Shown: positions 45,877 to 58,111 of the stretch, in pieces
Layout of the letters: each line of letters opens with the position of its first letter
Numbering within the stretch: the stretch's first letter is position 1
DNA from: Muscardinus avellanarius
Taxonomy: Eukaryota; Chordata; Mammalia; Rodentia; Gliridae
Direction: 5' to 3'
NCBI GenBank assembly: GCA_963383645.1
Contig: OY726559.1
Span: 112,023,393 to 112,087,392, forward strand
DNA: 64,000 nucleotides
The notes under the pieces: model-generated
Databases searched by the model: none
What the model was told of the DNA's origin: nothing
Seen by the model: only the letters and a program-made list of their open reading frames with translations
Translations under genes and position numbers: made by a program

Positions 45877-46353
45877 CTACACGTGAGTCTGCATGCGCTG
45901 CTGGAACCGCTGGCTGTAGTCCGAGTGCTGGGAGGTGTAGGAGAAGCGCGTGGCCGTGGCGTACTTGCCGATGGGGTCGTACGCCTCGTAGGGGGTCCGC
46001 TCCAGGCTGGACGGGGGCGCCTGGGGGTAGCCCAGTCGGTAGGTGGGGTAGCCGGCTGCCCCGGGGAAGGGGTGGGGGTTGAACTTCTCAAAGTTCTCGT
46101 AGGACAGCTGGCTGGCTGTGTCTGCACCTGCGGGGGCGGCCGAGCCGGGGGGCGCGGGCTCGGGGCCGAAGTCAGAGGCGGGGGCCCGGCTGTAGGTGTT
46201 GAGCTGGGCGTAGCCGCTGGAGTGCGAGAGGCGGGACGAGGGGCGGCCGTCGAAGCGGGCAGGGCCCGGGGCGCGGTAGTCGGTGTAGAGAACCGCCCTG
46301 GAGGACGGGCGGTCTTCGTGGGCGCGCACGTTGTAGTAGCCATTGGTGGGGTC
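45877..46353 (-). CDS. KIRREL1: KIRREL1 exon 15: distal tail with PDZ-binding C-terminus
   Basis: 477 coding bases including TAG at 45879-45877, residues about 600-757. The acceptor is TCCCCAG before GAC CCC ACC. It opens with [12 protein letters not shown] fits the Grb2 SH2 consensus (pTyr-x-Asn), and Fyn phosphorylation at this site is reported for the family. The rest is rich in Tyr, Pro and Ser. The last residues, Met-Gln-Thr-His-Val, fit a PDZ ligand known in this family to bind ZO-1. The exon is strongly GC-rich, which leaves a long open frame on the opposite strand that I do not regard as a gene. Confidence 0.97.
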   Translation of the reverse strand, partial: DPTNGYYNVRAHEDRPSSRAVLYTDYRAPGPARFDGRPSSRLSHSSGYAQLNTYSRAPASDFGPEPAPPGSAAPAGADTASQLSYENFEKFNPHPFPGAAGYPTYRLGYPQAPPSSLERTPYEAYDPIGKYATATRFSYTSQHSDYSQRFQQRMQTHV

Positions 46354-46392
46354 CTGGGGACAATGAGAGGCGAGGATGGAGGCAGAATTTCC

Positions 46393-46441
<49 letters not shown>

Positions 46442-46505
46442 AAGCTAGAGATTGAACCCGTGGATATTCTACTTCCAAGCTACACCCCAGGCTGCTTCTT
46501 CTTCT

Positions 46506-46545
<40 letters not shown>

Positions 46546-49500
46546 TATTATTATTATTTTGCAGTACTGGGGATGGAATCCAGGCACACTGTACCTACAA
46601 GCTACATCCCAGCACAATTTTTAACTTTTTTGGGGGGGACAGTACTGGGGATGGAACCCAAGGGGCATACCCTAAACTATATATACCCCTAGCCCTATTT
46701 TTTAAATTAATTTTGCAGTACTGGGGATGGAACCCAGGGGCATTCTACCTCCGAGCTCCACCCCCAGCCCTAATTTTTATTCTTTATTTTGAAACAGGGT
46801 CTCACTGAGTTGCAAAAGGTCCTCACTAAGTAGCTGGGGCTGGGGCTGTGTCAGAACCCGCCATCTTCCTGTCTTAGCCTCCCGAATGTTGGGATTACAG
46901 GCGTTCGCCACCACACCAGGCTCAGTCTTTTTATTTTTGAAAGAGGGTCTCACTGAGTTGCGAAGGGCCTTGCTAAGTAGCTGAGGCTGTCCGCCAACTG
47001 CGATCCTCTTTTCTCAGCCTCCAAAATGCTGGAATTACAAGCATGTGCCACCACGCCCGACTTCTTTTTTGTTAATTTGAAACAGGGGTTCACCAGGTAG
47101 CTGAGGCTGACCTCAAACCTGAAATCCTTCTATCGCAGCCTCCCAAGAACTGGGATCACAGGTGTGTGCCACTGTGCCCAGCTGGCAGTTTCCTCTTAGA
47201 GGATTGGGACTCCTGCCCTGGCTCTGGTTGTCCCTGCTGGGTACCACTATCAGGGCTTCTTCATCCGTAGAATTCACCTTTCCTCTTGCCCACCCTGCCC
47301 CGCCCCTACCTGGCAGCCCCTGCTCGCCCACCTCACCCTTTCCCCACCTTCATCTCGTACTCCTCACGGGTGTCGATGGTGTCACAGCGCAGGTCCTGCT
47401 TCAGATCCACGTCGTCCTTGAAGGACTGCAGAGCAGCGGGGGCGGGCATCAGGAGGTGGGGGCCCTGCTCTTGTCCCCCCTCGCCAACCCCGTCCCCATG
47501 CCCAGAGTCCACCTGCTAAGGGAAAGGGCTGGGGTCAGGGCAAACATGCCTTGTGTATTTTTTCCTGGCAGAGGCTGTGGGGCAGGGAGAGGCCAGAATC
47601 TGGGTCATGGTACCAATTTTGTTGTTTACATGCGAGGCAACTTTTGCTATGTCCTTTCTGCTATATCTGGGATGGTTTGTTCCTCTTATCTAGGAGGAGT
47701 TAGAGCAGAGAACTGCACTGCTCAGGAGTTCCAGCACTCACCCTATGCGTGGAAAAGATGGGGCAAAGGAGCCTGAGATGCCCCACGCTGCCCCCTGCTC
47801 CGGGGAGAATGGCCTGGTATGTGGATATGTGGGTGAGTGTGGGTGGGAGTGAGCCCATGCAGCTGCCAGTGTGTAAGTGTGAGTTTCCATGAGTGTGTAT
47901 GTGTGCCTGTTTGTGATTGTGTATGTGTGTGAGCATGTATATGTGTGTACATATATGTATGTGCATGTAAGTGTTTAAAAGTGTATGAGTGTACATGTAT
48001 GTGTGTAAATGTGCCCGTGTATCTGTCAAGTGTGAATGCAGGCATCTGAAAGTGTAGGAGTGTACTTGTGTATAAGTGTTCATTCCTGCATCTCTGTGAG
48101 TGTGCCCATGTGTGTGTTCCCGCATCTGTGAGGGTATGTTCCAGTGAGCAGATATACAGGTGAGCATGAGCGTACCTGTGTGTGAGTGCATGCACCTGTG
48201 AATGTGCACTTTAGTGCGTATGCGTGCAAGGCACGCCTCTCTAAGGCTGATTGTACCTGCGTGTGTGAGCGAGCGCACGCACCTGTGAATGCGTGCATGA
48301 GTGTGCATGTATGAGTGCACACCTCTCTAAGGATATGATTGTCTGTGTGTGTGTTCAAGCACGGGTGTACACATCTTGAGCATGTACACGGCAGGACCTT
48401 GGGGGAGCCAGCGGAGGAGCAGAGGGTGCTCCCAAGGGCTAGTGCAGCGGGACGGAGACTGGGGAGGAGAGACCCTCACCGAGTAGATGGCCTTCATGAC
48501 CCGGGTCGCCGTGGACACGCTGGCAGCGTCGTCCTCGCGGTCAGAGTGCACGGTGAGCGGCTCTCGGTTCACCGTCTCCACCTTGATGTCCAGCTTTCTT
48601 AGGGTCACATCCTTTCGACCTGGGGGGCAGGAAACGCAGTGGCCCTTGGAGCCAGGAGCCAGGAGCCGGTGCGGGCTGCCGCCACCTCCTCCACCCACCC
48701 CGCACTCACTGCCTTTGCGCCGGCGGTAGAGGAAGAACACCAAAGCCAGGAAGAAGATGATGAGCAGGATGCTGGTGCCGATGGTGGCCCCCGCGATGAT
48801 GCCCACGGGTAACACCTCTTCCGGGAGGGGAAGGAAAGGGCTCAGGTGAGGATGCATTGGCAGCCACAGTGGTAGCCCGGGATGTGCTCACGGCTCTTGG
48901 GTGAGTGCGTCAGGGTAACATCTGTCTGTCCCTGTCTTTCGGTCCCCCTCCTCTCAGGCCCTCCAGGGCACTGTCTCCAGACCCTGACCAGCCATCTGTG
49001 TCTGCGCCCACAGGTCTGCGTGGACACCTGGAGCCGCCTTCCTTGGCTCCTTTGGCGTCCCAGAGCTGTGCAGACATCGCCTCCAGCCTGTTCTCCCAGA
49101 CTCTAGCTGGATCCAGATCCTCTGAGTCCCTGAGTCCCTTCCCCCCAAGCCCTCAGTCCTCTCTGCGGCCCCCACCCCACCTGCAGGCATCCCCAGCTTC
49201 ATCCATCTGATGAGCTCCGCAGCTTCCTAGGGGAGGGCTTCCTGTGCCAGTGGCTACCTCCCAAAACAAACAAGTGCTCTTTCCTTTCTCTGAAAAGAAA
49301 GTACACCAAAGGCAACCTCCCCTATCTAGCCCGCAGAGCCCAGAGGAGGGAGGGAACTTGTCTCTTATCAGACCATTGACCTTAGGATTCTTTTTTTTTT
49401 TTTTAAACTGGGAATTGATTGAACCCAGAGGCATTCAACCTCTGAGCTACACCCCAGCACATTTTTTTTTGAAACAGTGTCTCCCTAAATCGCAGAGGCT

Positions 49501-52252
49501 GGCCTCAAACCTGCGACGTTTCTGTCTCAGTCTCACAGTACTGGGATGACCATGCCCGCCTGGCACAGATTCTTAAAGGCTCTTGAAGAGAATCCAAGCT
49601 CCTTCTCCTCCTCCTGCTTTTCCTCAAATTTTTTTTTTTTTTTTTTTTTTTTTGGTGATACCAGGGGTGGAACCCAGGGGCATTCTACCTCCAAGCTACA
49701 CCCGCAGCCCTATTTTTATTCTTTATTTTATTTTATTTTATTTTATTTTATTTTTGTGGGTCTGGGATGGAACCCAGAGGCATTTGACCTCCGAGCTACA
49801 ACCCCTGCCCAATTTTTTATTCCCTACTTTGAAACAGGGTCTCACTGAGTTGTGATGGGCCTCACTAAGTATCTGAGGCTGGCCTCGAACCTGTGCGATC
49901 CTCCGGTCTCAGCCTCTGGAATGCTGGGATTACAAGCGTGCACCACCACGCCCGGCTTTTATTCTTTATTTTGAAACAAGGTCTCATTAAGTTGCAGAGG
50001 GCCTAAGTAGCTGAAGCTGCCCTTGAACTCCCGATCCTCCTGTCTCAGCCTCCCAAGAGTAAACCCCAGTAGGGATTACAAACATGCGCCACCCTGCCCG
50101 GCAGAATCCAAGCTTCTTAAGCACCTATGATATGCTAGGCGTTTTGTAAATATTCTCACTTATTCCTAACACAACACCCCTCCCCAGTGAGACGGGCAAC
50201 ATTGCTCCCGTGTAAAGGTCATTTAATTTTTCTCCATCTGAGTTCACCTGCTTCTACCATAAGGCTTTCCACTAAGCAGAAGTTTCTGGTGAGCAGGGTC
50301 CTGCAGCTCCTAGCGCTGGGTGGGCGTTTATGCTCAATAAACATTCCCCAAGCTGGACAAGGTGGCGCACGCTTATAATCCCAGCATTTGGGAGGCTGAG
50401 ACAGGAGGAGTGCACAGGTTCAAAGCCAGCCTCAGCTACTTAGTGAGTCCCTTGGCAACTCAGTGAGACCCTGATTCAAAATAAAGAATGAAACATAAGA
50501 CTGGGGTGTAGCTCGGAGGTAGAGTGCCCCTGGGTTTCATCCCAGTACTGCAAAAAAAAAAAAAAAATTCCCAAAATGACCGACTTCCCCAGCTGAGCAG
50601 AGGCCCGAGAGAGACAGACTGAGAGTGCCCCCCTACCCAGTCACCTCGCTCTTCCAGCTGGATGATGGCGGTGCCTGGCCCAAAGCTGTTCCAGGCTGTG
50701 CAGTTGTAGTGGGTCTGGAAGTCGGCCTCCATGACGTTGTTGATGGTGAGCGTGGATAGCACCCCACTGCCCGAGTTGGTCCTCTCCACCGTGTACCGCT
50801 CCAGGGTCCCCACTTCCAGGAAGTTCTCTTTCCACGCCCAGGCCTGGGCAGGGAGGGCAGGAAGGTGTAAGAAACAGGCTTGGAGCTGGGTGTGGTGGCA
50901 CACACTTGTAATCCCAGCATTCGGGGGGCTGAGACAGGAGGATGGCGGTTCACGAACAGCCTCAGCTACTTAGTGAGGCCCTTTGCAACTCAGTGAGACC
51001 CTGTTTCAAAATAAAGAATAAAAAATAGGGCAGGGGTGTAGCTCAGAGGTAGGATGCCCCTGAGTTGCACCCCCAGTACCACACACACAAAATAAAATAT
51101 TAAAAAAAGACTAAAAAATAGGGCTGGGGTGTAGCTCGGAGGCACAATGCCCCTGGGTTCCATCCCCAGTACTGAAAAAAGAAAAGGAAAGAAAAGAAAA
51201 GAAAAGAAAAGAAAAGAAAAGAAAAGAAAAGAAAAGAAAAGAAAAGGGCTCCGACTCAGGCCACCTGAACCACCCTCACCTCCCTTTGCCCAAACCTTCT
51301 GCCCCAAATGCTCAGCACTGAATCTCTGCACCAGGAGAAATGGCTCCCAAGCATGCAGGACCTCAGATTGGCCTGGGGAGATTCTTTGTGTGAGTGTTGT
51401 GGGAGGGGGTACTGGGGATTAAGCCCAGGGGGGGTTCTCCCTCTGAGTTACACCCCCAGTCTTTTTTATTTTTTTAGTACTAGGAATTGAACCCAGGGGC
51501 ATCTACCGCCAAGCTACATCTCCAGCCCTGTTTTTTTATTTTTATTTATTTTTTATTTTTTGTGGTACTGGGAATGGAACCCAGGGGCATTCTACCTCTG
51601 AGCTACACCCCCAGCCCTATTATTTATTCTTTATTTTGAAACAGGGTCTCACGGAGTTGTAGAGGGCCTCACTAAATAGCTGAGGCTGTCCACGAACCGC
51701 GATCCTCCTGCCTCAGCCTCCCAAGTGCTGGGGTTACAAGCGTGCGCCACCATGCCCGGCCTCTAGGGCATTCTTTAAACAGCAGGTTCTCAAGGCATAG
51801 CCCTCCCTGACCTCCCAGAAGCGTGTCCTCCCTGTGGAGTGCAGCCCATGCAGGGGGAGCGGGGAAATTGGCCCCTTCCCAGGGACTGAGCCTAGCTCTG
51901 CACGGCCTGTCCCTGGGGAGCCGTGCCGCCTGCTGCCGGGTGGCCGTGGTAATGAAGTGTCCCTGGGCAGCCCTGGAGTTAGCCAAATGGTCATTAAGTG
52001 TGATGAGGGGTTTGACGGTTAATGGTCATGGAAGGAATTAATGGCTCATGGTGTGGGGGAGAGGACACAGGAGGAGGGAGTGGAGGGAGAGCGGCTGGGA
52101 GAGAAAAGGAAAGGTGGGTGGGGAGGTCTGCTGCAGCAGTGGCCACTCCTCCCCTCTGCAGGCTAGGGGTTAGGCCTCCATTTTAGAGCCCAGGAAACAG
52201 TAAAAAACACTGCAGAATTTCATTATAGCCACCCGAGGAATGGAGGAGCTAG

Positions 52253-52294
<42 letters not shown>

Positions 52295-55200
52295 GGGGAT
52301 GGAACCCAGGGGCATTCTACCTCCAAGCTGGATGTCCGGCTATTTTCATTTTATTTATTAATTTTAATTTAATTTTTGTGTGTGTGGTACTGGGGATGGA
52401 ACCCAGGGGCATTCTACCCCCAGCCCTATTTTTTTATTCTTTATTTGGAAACTGGGTCTCACTGAGTTGCAAAGAGCCCTACTAAGTAGCTGAGGCTGTC
52501 CACGAACTTGTGATCTTACTGTCTCAGCCTCCCGAATGCTGTGATTACAAGCATGCACCACTATTTTACTTTACTACTACTGCTGCTGCTACTACTACTA
52601 CTACTATTATTATTATCATTATTATTAATATCATTATTATTAGCAGTACTGGGGACGGAACTCGGGCATTCTGCTTCCGAGCTATACCCCCAGCCCTATT
52701 TTTATTCTTTATTTTGACACAGGGTCTCTCTGAGTTGCAAAGGGCCTTACTAAGTAGCTGAAGCTGTCCAGGAACTGCAATCCTCCTGTCTCAGCCTCCC
52801 GAATTCTGGGATTATAAGCATGTGCCAATATTTTACTTTATTATTCTTATTTATTTATTTATTTATTTATTTTGCAGTACCGGGAATTGAACCTAGGGGC
52901 ATTCTACCTCCAAGCACCACACCAGCCCTATATTTTATTATTTATTTTGAAACAGGGTCTCACTGAGTTGCAAAGGGCCTCGCTAAGTAGCTGAGGCTGG
53001 CCACGAACCGCGATCCTCCTGTCTCAGCCTCCCAAATGCTGGGATTACAAGCGTGCGCCACCCTGCCTGGCTTTATTTATTTTATTTTGAAACAGGGTTT
53101 CCTTGGGACGCTGAGACCAGCCTCCACCCTGTGATCCTTCTGTCTGGGCCTCTCAAGTCCTTGGGGTTACAGGCGTGCACCACACACCAGGCTAGGCGCT
53201 AGGATGTGAGCAGGTACAGAGGGATCCGTGCACAGACACAGAGGTAGAGAATCACAGAACAGAACAGGGGTGGAGGGCACCCCGCACTCACGATGCGGTC
53301 CGGGGGTGGCGTGCTCCCGATGAAACACTCCACCTTGCCTCCGTCGCCCCTCACCGCGTACTGCACCGCCTCGCTGGAGATGATCGGAGGCCCTGTGGGC
53401 GAGCGGGGGGTCAGGGCCCTGGACCTCAGGAGCCCCGCGCCCCCGCCCCGCGCTCCTCACCGTTCACGTAGAGCGGCACCTCGCGCTCGGCCACCCCGAT
53501 GCGGGGCACGATGGCGCGGCAGGTGTACGTGCCCGCATCGGCCTGCGTCACCGACTTCAGCAGCAGCTGGTTGCTGTTACTCAGGACCTGAGCAGAGAGA
53601 GAAGCCTCGGGTGGAGAGCCAGGAGGCCTGGGCCCCTGGGTGGGCGAGGGCCCCGCATGGGAGGCATTGGAGAGAAAGCAGGAAGGGCCAGGTGAATTCA
53701 GGGGAAGGGAAGCAGTCCCGAGCCCCATCCATCCACCCCTGACTCTAAAGAGCGCGCGTGCACCATGCAGGGCCTCCAGCAGAGAGGTAGGGCCAGGGGA
53801 GGCCAGCTGGAGGCTGCAACTTTCTTTTTTGATACTGGGGATGGAACCCAGGGGCCTTCTATCTTGAGCTACACCCGCAGCCCTATTACTTTTATTCTTT
53901 ATTTTCAAAACAGGGTCTCCCTGAGTTGCAAAGGGCCTCGCTAAGTAGCTGAGGCTGGCTGCAAACCACGATCCTCCTGTCTCAGCATCCCGGATGCTGG
54001 GATTGCAAGCGTGCGCCACCACGTCCGGCTTCCAGCTTTCTTAATGTGGAATCCAACCCTCTCTGGTGAGCCGTCCCCAGGGCACTGCTAGCTTGCCTGG
54101 TTTTTGCCACCACAGCAGGGTCACCCACACCCTCTTCCCTCCCCACCCCTGCCTGGCCTCTGAACAGGTTAGCTGTCCTATCAGCAGGAGCGAGGCTGAT
54201 CAATCGGAAACTTTGACCTTCTCCCTCAAATCCCAACTGCCTACGCATGCCCCTGACCCTCTCCTCGCCCGAGAGACACCCCAAGCTGCGGCCTGTCTTC
54301 CCGGCTCGCAGGACGGGCAGGGAGAGGCCTTACCATATTTGAGTCTTTCTTAGTCCAGGTGAGGGTGAGGGGGGGATTCCCAACCCAGACACAGGTGAGG
54401 GTCACATCTGAGCCGATGTCCGTGGTCGTGGGCTTGGGGTCAACTACGATCCGGGGGGCAACTGCAGGAGACGGAAGGCGCCGGTCAGGGTCTCAGCTTG
54501 CTGGGGGTCAGCTCCACCAGTGTCCCGCCCTGTGGCCACCCAGGACCCTCTAAGGGTTCCTGCTCCCCATCCCCCATCCCCGCCCCGTCCTCCTGGCTAC
54601 TCACAGTGGACGTTCACCAGGGTGCTGACGTTGGTGCTGCCCACTTTGTTGTGGACCTCACAGGACACGGGCTCGGTGAAGAAGGAATAGTCGACATTTG
54701 TTTGGTACCGGCTCTCATGGGCGTCCTCAATCAGGAAGCCCCCTTTGGCCCACCTGGGAGGCAGAGGCAAGACCAAGCTTGCAACCTCTCAGCGCTGTCC
54801 AAGACGCTGCCCCCACTGCCCCCCACCGCCCTGTCTCCATACTCTCGCCAAGCCCCCCCCCCAGCCCTCCGGCCCCTGCCCCCTGCACCTGTAGCCCAGG
54901 ATCTCGGGGTTTGCTGTGGCTTGGCACGTGAAGACCACACGCTCACCCTCCTGCACGGTCTGCGGCTCGATGGACAGGGTCACTGTAGGAGGGTCTGCAG
55001 AACAGAGACAGGATGGCCCTGACTTCCTTTTGCCCTTCCTAACCCTGCACTCAAACCTGGCCACTCTGGAGGAATTTGGGAATGGAGGTTTGCAGTACAT
55101 GGGCTCTAGTCAATAAGAAATAAGCCAGGCTTGGCGGTGCACACCCAGCATTTGGGAGGCTGCGACAGGAGGATCGCAGTTCTTGGCCAGCCTCAGCTAC

Positions 55201-55405
55201 TTGGTGAGGCCCTTTGCAACTCAGTGAGACCCTGTTTTGAAAATAAAGACAAAAGAAATAGGGCTGGGGGTGTAGCTCGGAGGCAGAATGCCCCAGGGTT
55301 CAAAATCCAGTAACACACAAAGAAAAAAACACAACAAAAAAACAAAAAATAGGGCTTGGGATGTAACTCGGAGGTAGAATGCTCCTGGGTTCCATCCCCA
55401 GCATA

Positions 55406-55463
<58 letters not shown>

Positions 55464-56857
55464 TAGGCTAGCCCCTTACCTCTCCCACAGGCAAGACAGT
55501 AGAGCCACCCAGGGTAAGAGATCAATTAATCAGTGGGTGTGATGACCCACCATGGCCACTAGGCGTCAGTGTGGGCTCGCTAGTCTCCTATTAGGAAGGG
55601 GAGGGAGTGTCCCAAGGGCAGCTCACTAGCCCAGCCAGGCAGAGGAAAATCATGGAGCACCCAACAGGGGAGCTTTACTTATGCCAGGGGCTCATACAAT
55701 ATACCATATATATTTTTCTTTTTTCTTTCTTTTTGGTGGTACTGGGGATGGAAGTAACTAAGTAGCTGAGGCTGTCTGCGAACTGCGATCCTCCTGTCTT
55801 AGCCTCCCAAATGTTGGGTTTACAAGCCTGTGCCACCATGCCTGGCCACTATAGCTAATTTAATGCCCATAACCCCAAGAAGCAAGTACAGGTACACAGT
55901 CCCTCATCGAAAACCCTCGGGGCTGGGTATGTTTCAGAATCTGAGATTTTTCAAATTTTGGAAAAAAGTGTTGTGCACAGACTCTTTGCCCTATAAGACC
56001 CCCAGTAGTGTCTGGACAGCACCCCATCGTAACACATGACCACAGAGAGACTGAGACCTAAGACTTTATTTCGGTGGTGGTACTGGGGACTGGTAGTACC
56101 CGGGGCCTCAGGCACACTAAGGCAAGCACTCTACCACTGACCTTCAACCCATCCCTTTTTACTTTTTATTTTGAGGCAGGGTCTCCCTAAGTTACCCAGG
56201 CTGCCCTCAACTTCTGACTTTCCTGCCTCACCCTCCCAAGTTGCTGGGATTACACAGGAGTGCACCATCATGCCTGGCTTCTTAGTTTCTTATTTCTTTT
56301 TCTTTTAATGATACCCAGGATGGAACCCAGGGGCATTCTACCTCCGAGCTACACCCCCAGCCCTATTTTTTATTCTTTATTTTGAAGCAGGGTCTTACTA
56401 CATTACGAAGGGCCTCCTTAAGTAGCTGAGGCTGGCCTCAAACATGCAATCCTCCTGTCTCAGCCTCCCAAGTACTGGGATTACAAGCGTCCATCACCAT
56501 GTCCAGCTACAGTCTCTTGCCTAATTTAAGAATCATATTGTGCCCAGTGTGGTAGCTCATGCCTGTAAACCCAGCTACGTGGAAGGCTGAGGCAGGAGGA
56601 TAGCAAGATGGAGGTCAGCCTAGGCAACTCCACAAGATGCTTTTGTAAATAAAATAAAATAAAAATTAAGTAGCTGGGCATGGTGGCACACGCTTGTAAT
56701 CCCAGCATTCAGGAGGCTGAGACTGGAGGATCTCAGCTACTTAGTGAGGCCCTCCATAACTTAATGAGACCCTGTTTCAAAATAAAGAATAAAAAATAGG
56801 GCAGGGGGTGTGGCTCAGAGGTCAAATGCCCTGGGTTCCATCCCCAGACCCTCAAAA

Positions 56858-56897
<40 letters not shown>

Positions 56898-58070
56898 AGG
56901 GCTGGGAGTGTAGCTTGGAGGTAAAATGCCCCTAGGTTCCACCCCTAGTACCACACACACAAAAATTTAATAATAATAATAATAATAATAAATTTAAAAG
57001 GGTTGGTGGTGTAGCTAGGACGTAAAAACAACTCTAAGATCAACTCCCAGTATTAAAATAAAAAAACCCAAACTAGTACTGGGCATGGTGGCGCACGCTT
57101 GTAATCCCAGAATTTGAGAGGCTGAGACGGAAGATCTGGGATGGCCGATAGTCTTAGCTACTTAGCGAGGCCCTTTACGACTCAGAGAGACCCTGTTTTA
57201 AAATAAAGAATAAAAAATAGGGTTGGGGTATAGCTCGGAGGTAGAATGCCCCTGGGTTCCATCCCCAGTACCACAATAAATAAATAAAGTAAAATAAAAT
57301 AAAATAATGGCCGGGATGTAACTTCCCAGTACTGCAAAAAGAAACAGACACTGCGAAGGCATGGGTTCAGGTTCTGGCACCACCTCAGGGATGTTTTGGA
57401 ATCGTGGATTCCAGGCCTGTATCTCGTTTGCTGGGTCAGTGCCCCATCTACGGGTCCCAAAGCAATTTCTGCACCACGCCCCTTGTCTCCCCAGAGGCCC
57501 GCAGCTCAGGCCAGGGGGCTGCGGGGACAGAGGGAGGCTTGTCCGGGGTGTCTGCGGGATGGCCAGGCGGCTGCTCCGGCCGGCCGGGACCCACTCACGG
57601 TGCACGTCGAGCTGGATGGAGGTCTCCTTGCCGCCCGGGATGGCCTCGTTCATGCTGCGGCAGGTGAAGATGCGCCCGATGTCCAGGTCCGTGGGGTTGA
57701 TGAGCAGCTGGCTGATGGTCGTCTCTCTCTTCCCGTCCTTGAGCAATTCCTGGGGAGATCGGGGTGGGCGACGCTAGAGGGACCCGATCAGAGATGGGCT
57801 GGGGTGGAGGGACTTTGGGGCTCTCCTCCCCCATCCCCAACTGCCTCGTGGTTTTTGTTTGTTTGTTTTTTATTTGCAGTACTGGGGATGGAACCCAGGG
57901 GCATTCTACCTCCAAGCTCCACCCCCAGCCCTATATTTTATTCTTTATTTTGAGTTGCAAAGGGCCTCACTAAGTAGCTGAGGCTATCCCTGAATGGCGA
58001 TCCTCCCTTCACAGCCTCCCAGATGCTGGGATTATAAGCATGCACTACCAACCACACATGGCTGTTTTTG

Positions 58071-58111
<41 letters not shown>

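Noticed and set aside
45883..46455. 190-codon plus-strand frame opposite KIRREL1 exon 15
   Set aside because: It is the shadow of a GC-rich coding exon; the minus-strand frame is the clear KIRREL1 tail.
47700..48320. 206-codon His/Thr-rich minus-strand frame in KIRREL1 intron 13
   Set aside because: It is translation of a TG-rich tract inside an intron with splice sites well defined on both sides.
55560..55573. CTCF-like CCACTAGGCGTCAG
   Set aside because: Two mismatches at strongly conserved positions; below what I would report as a site.
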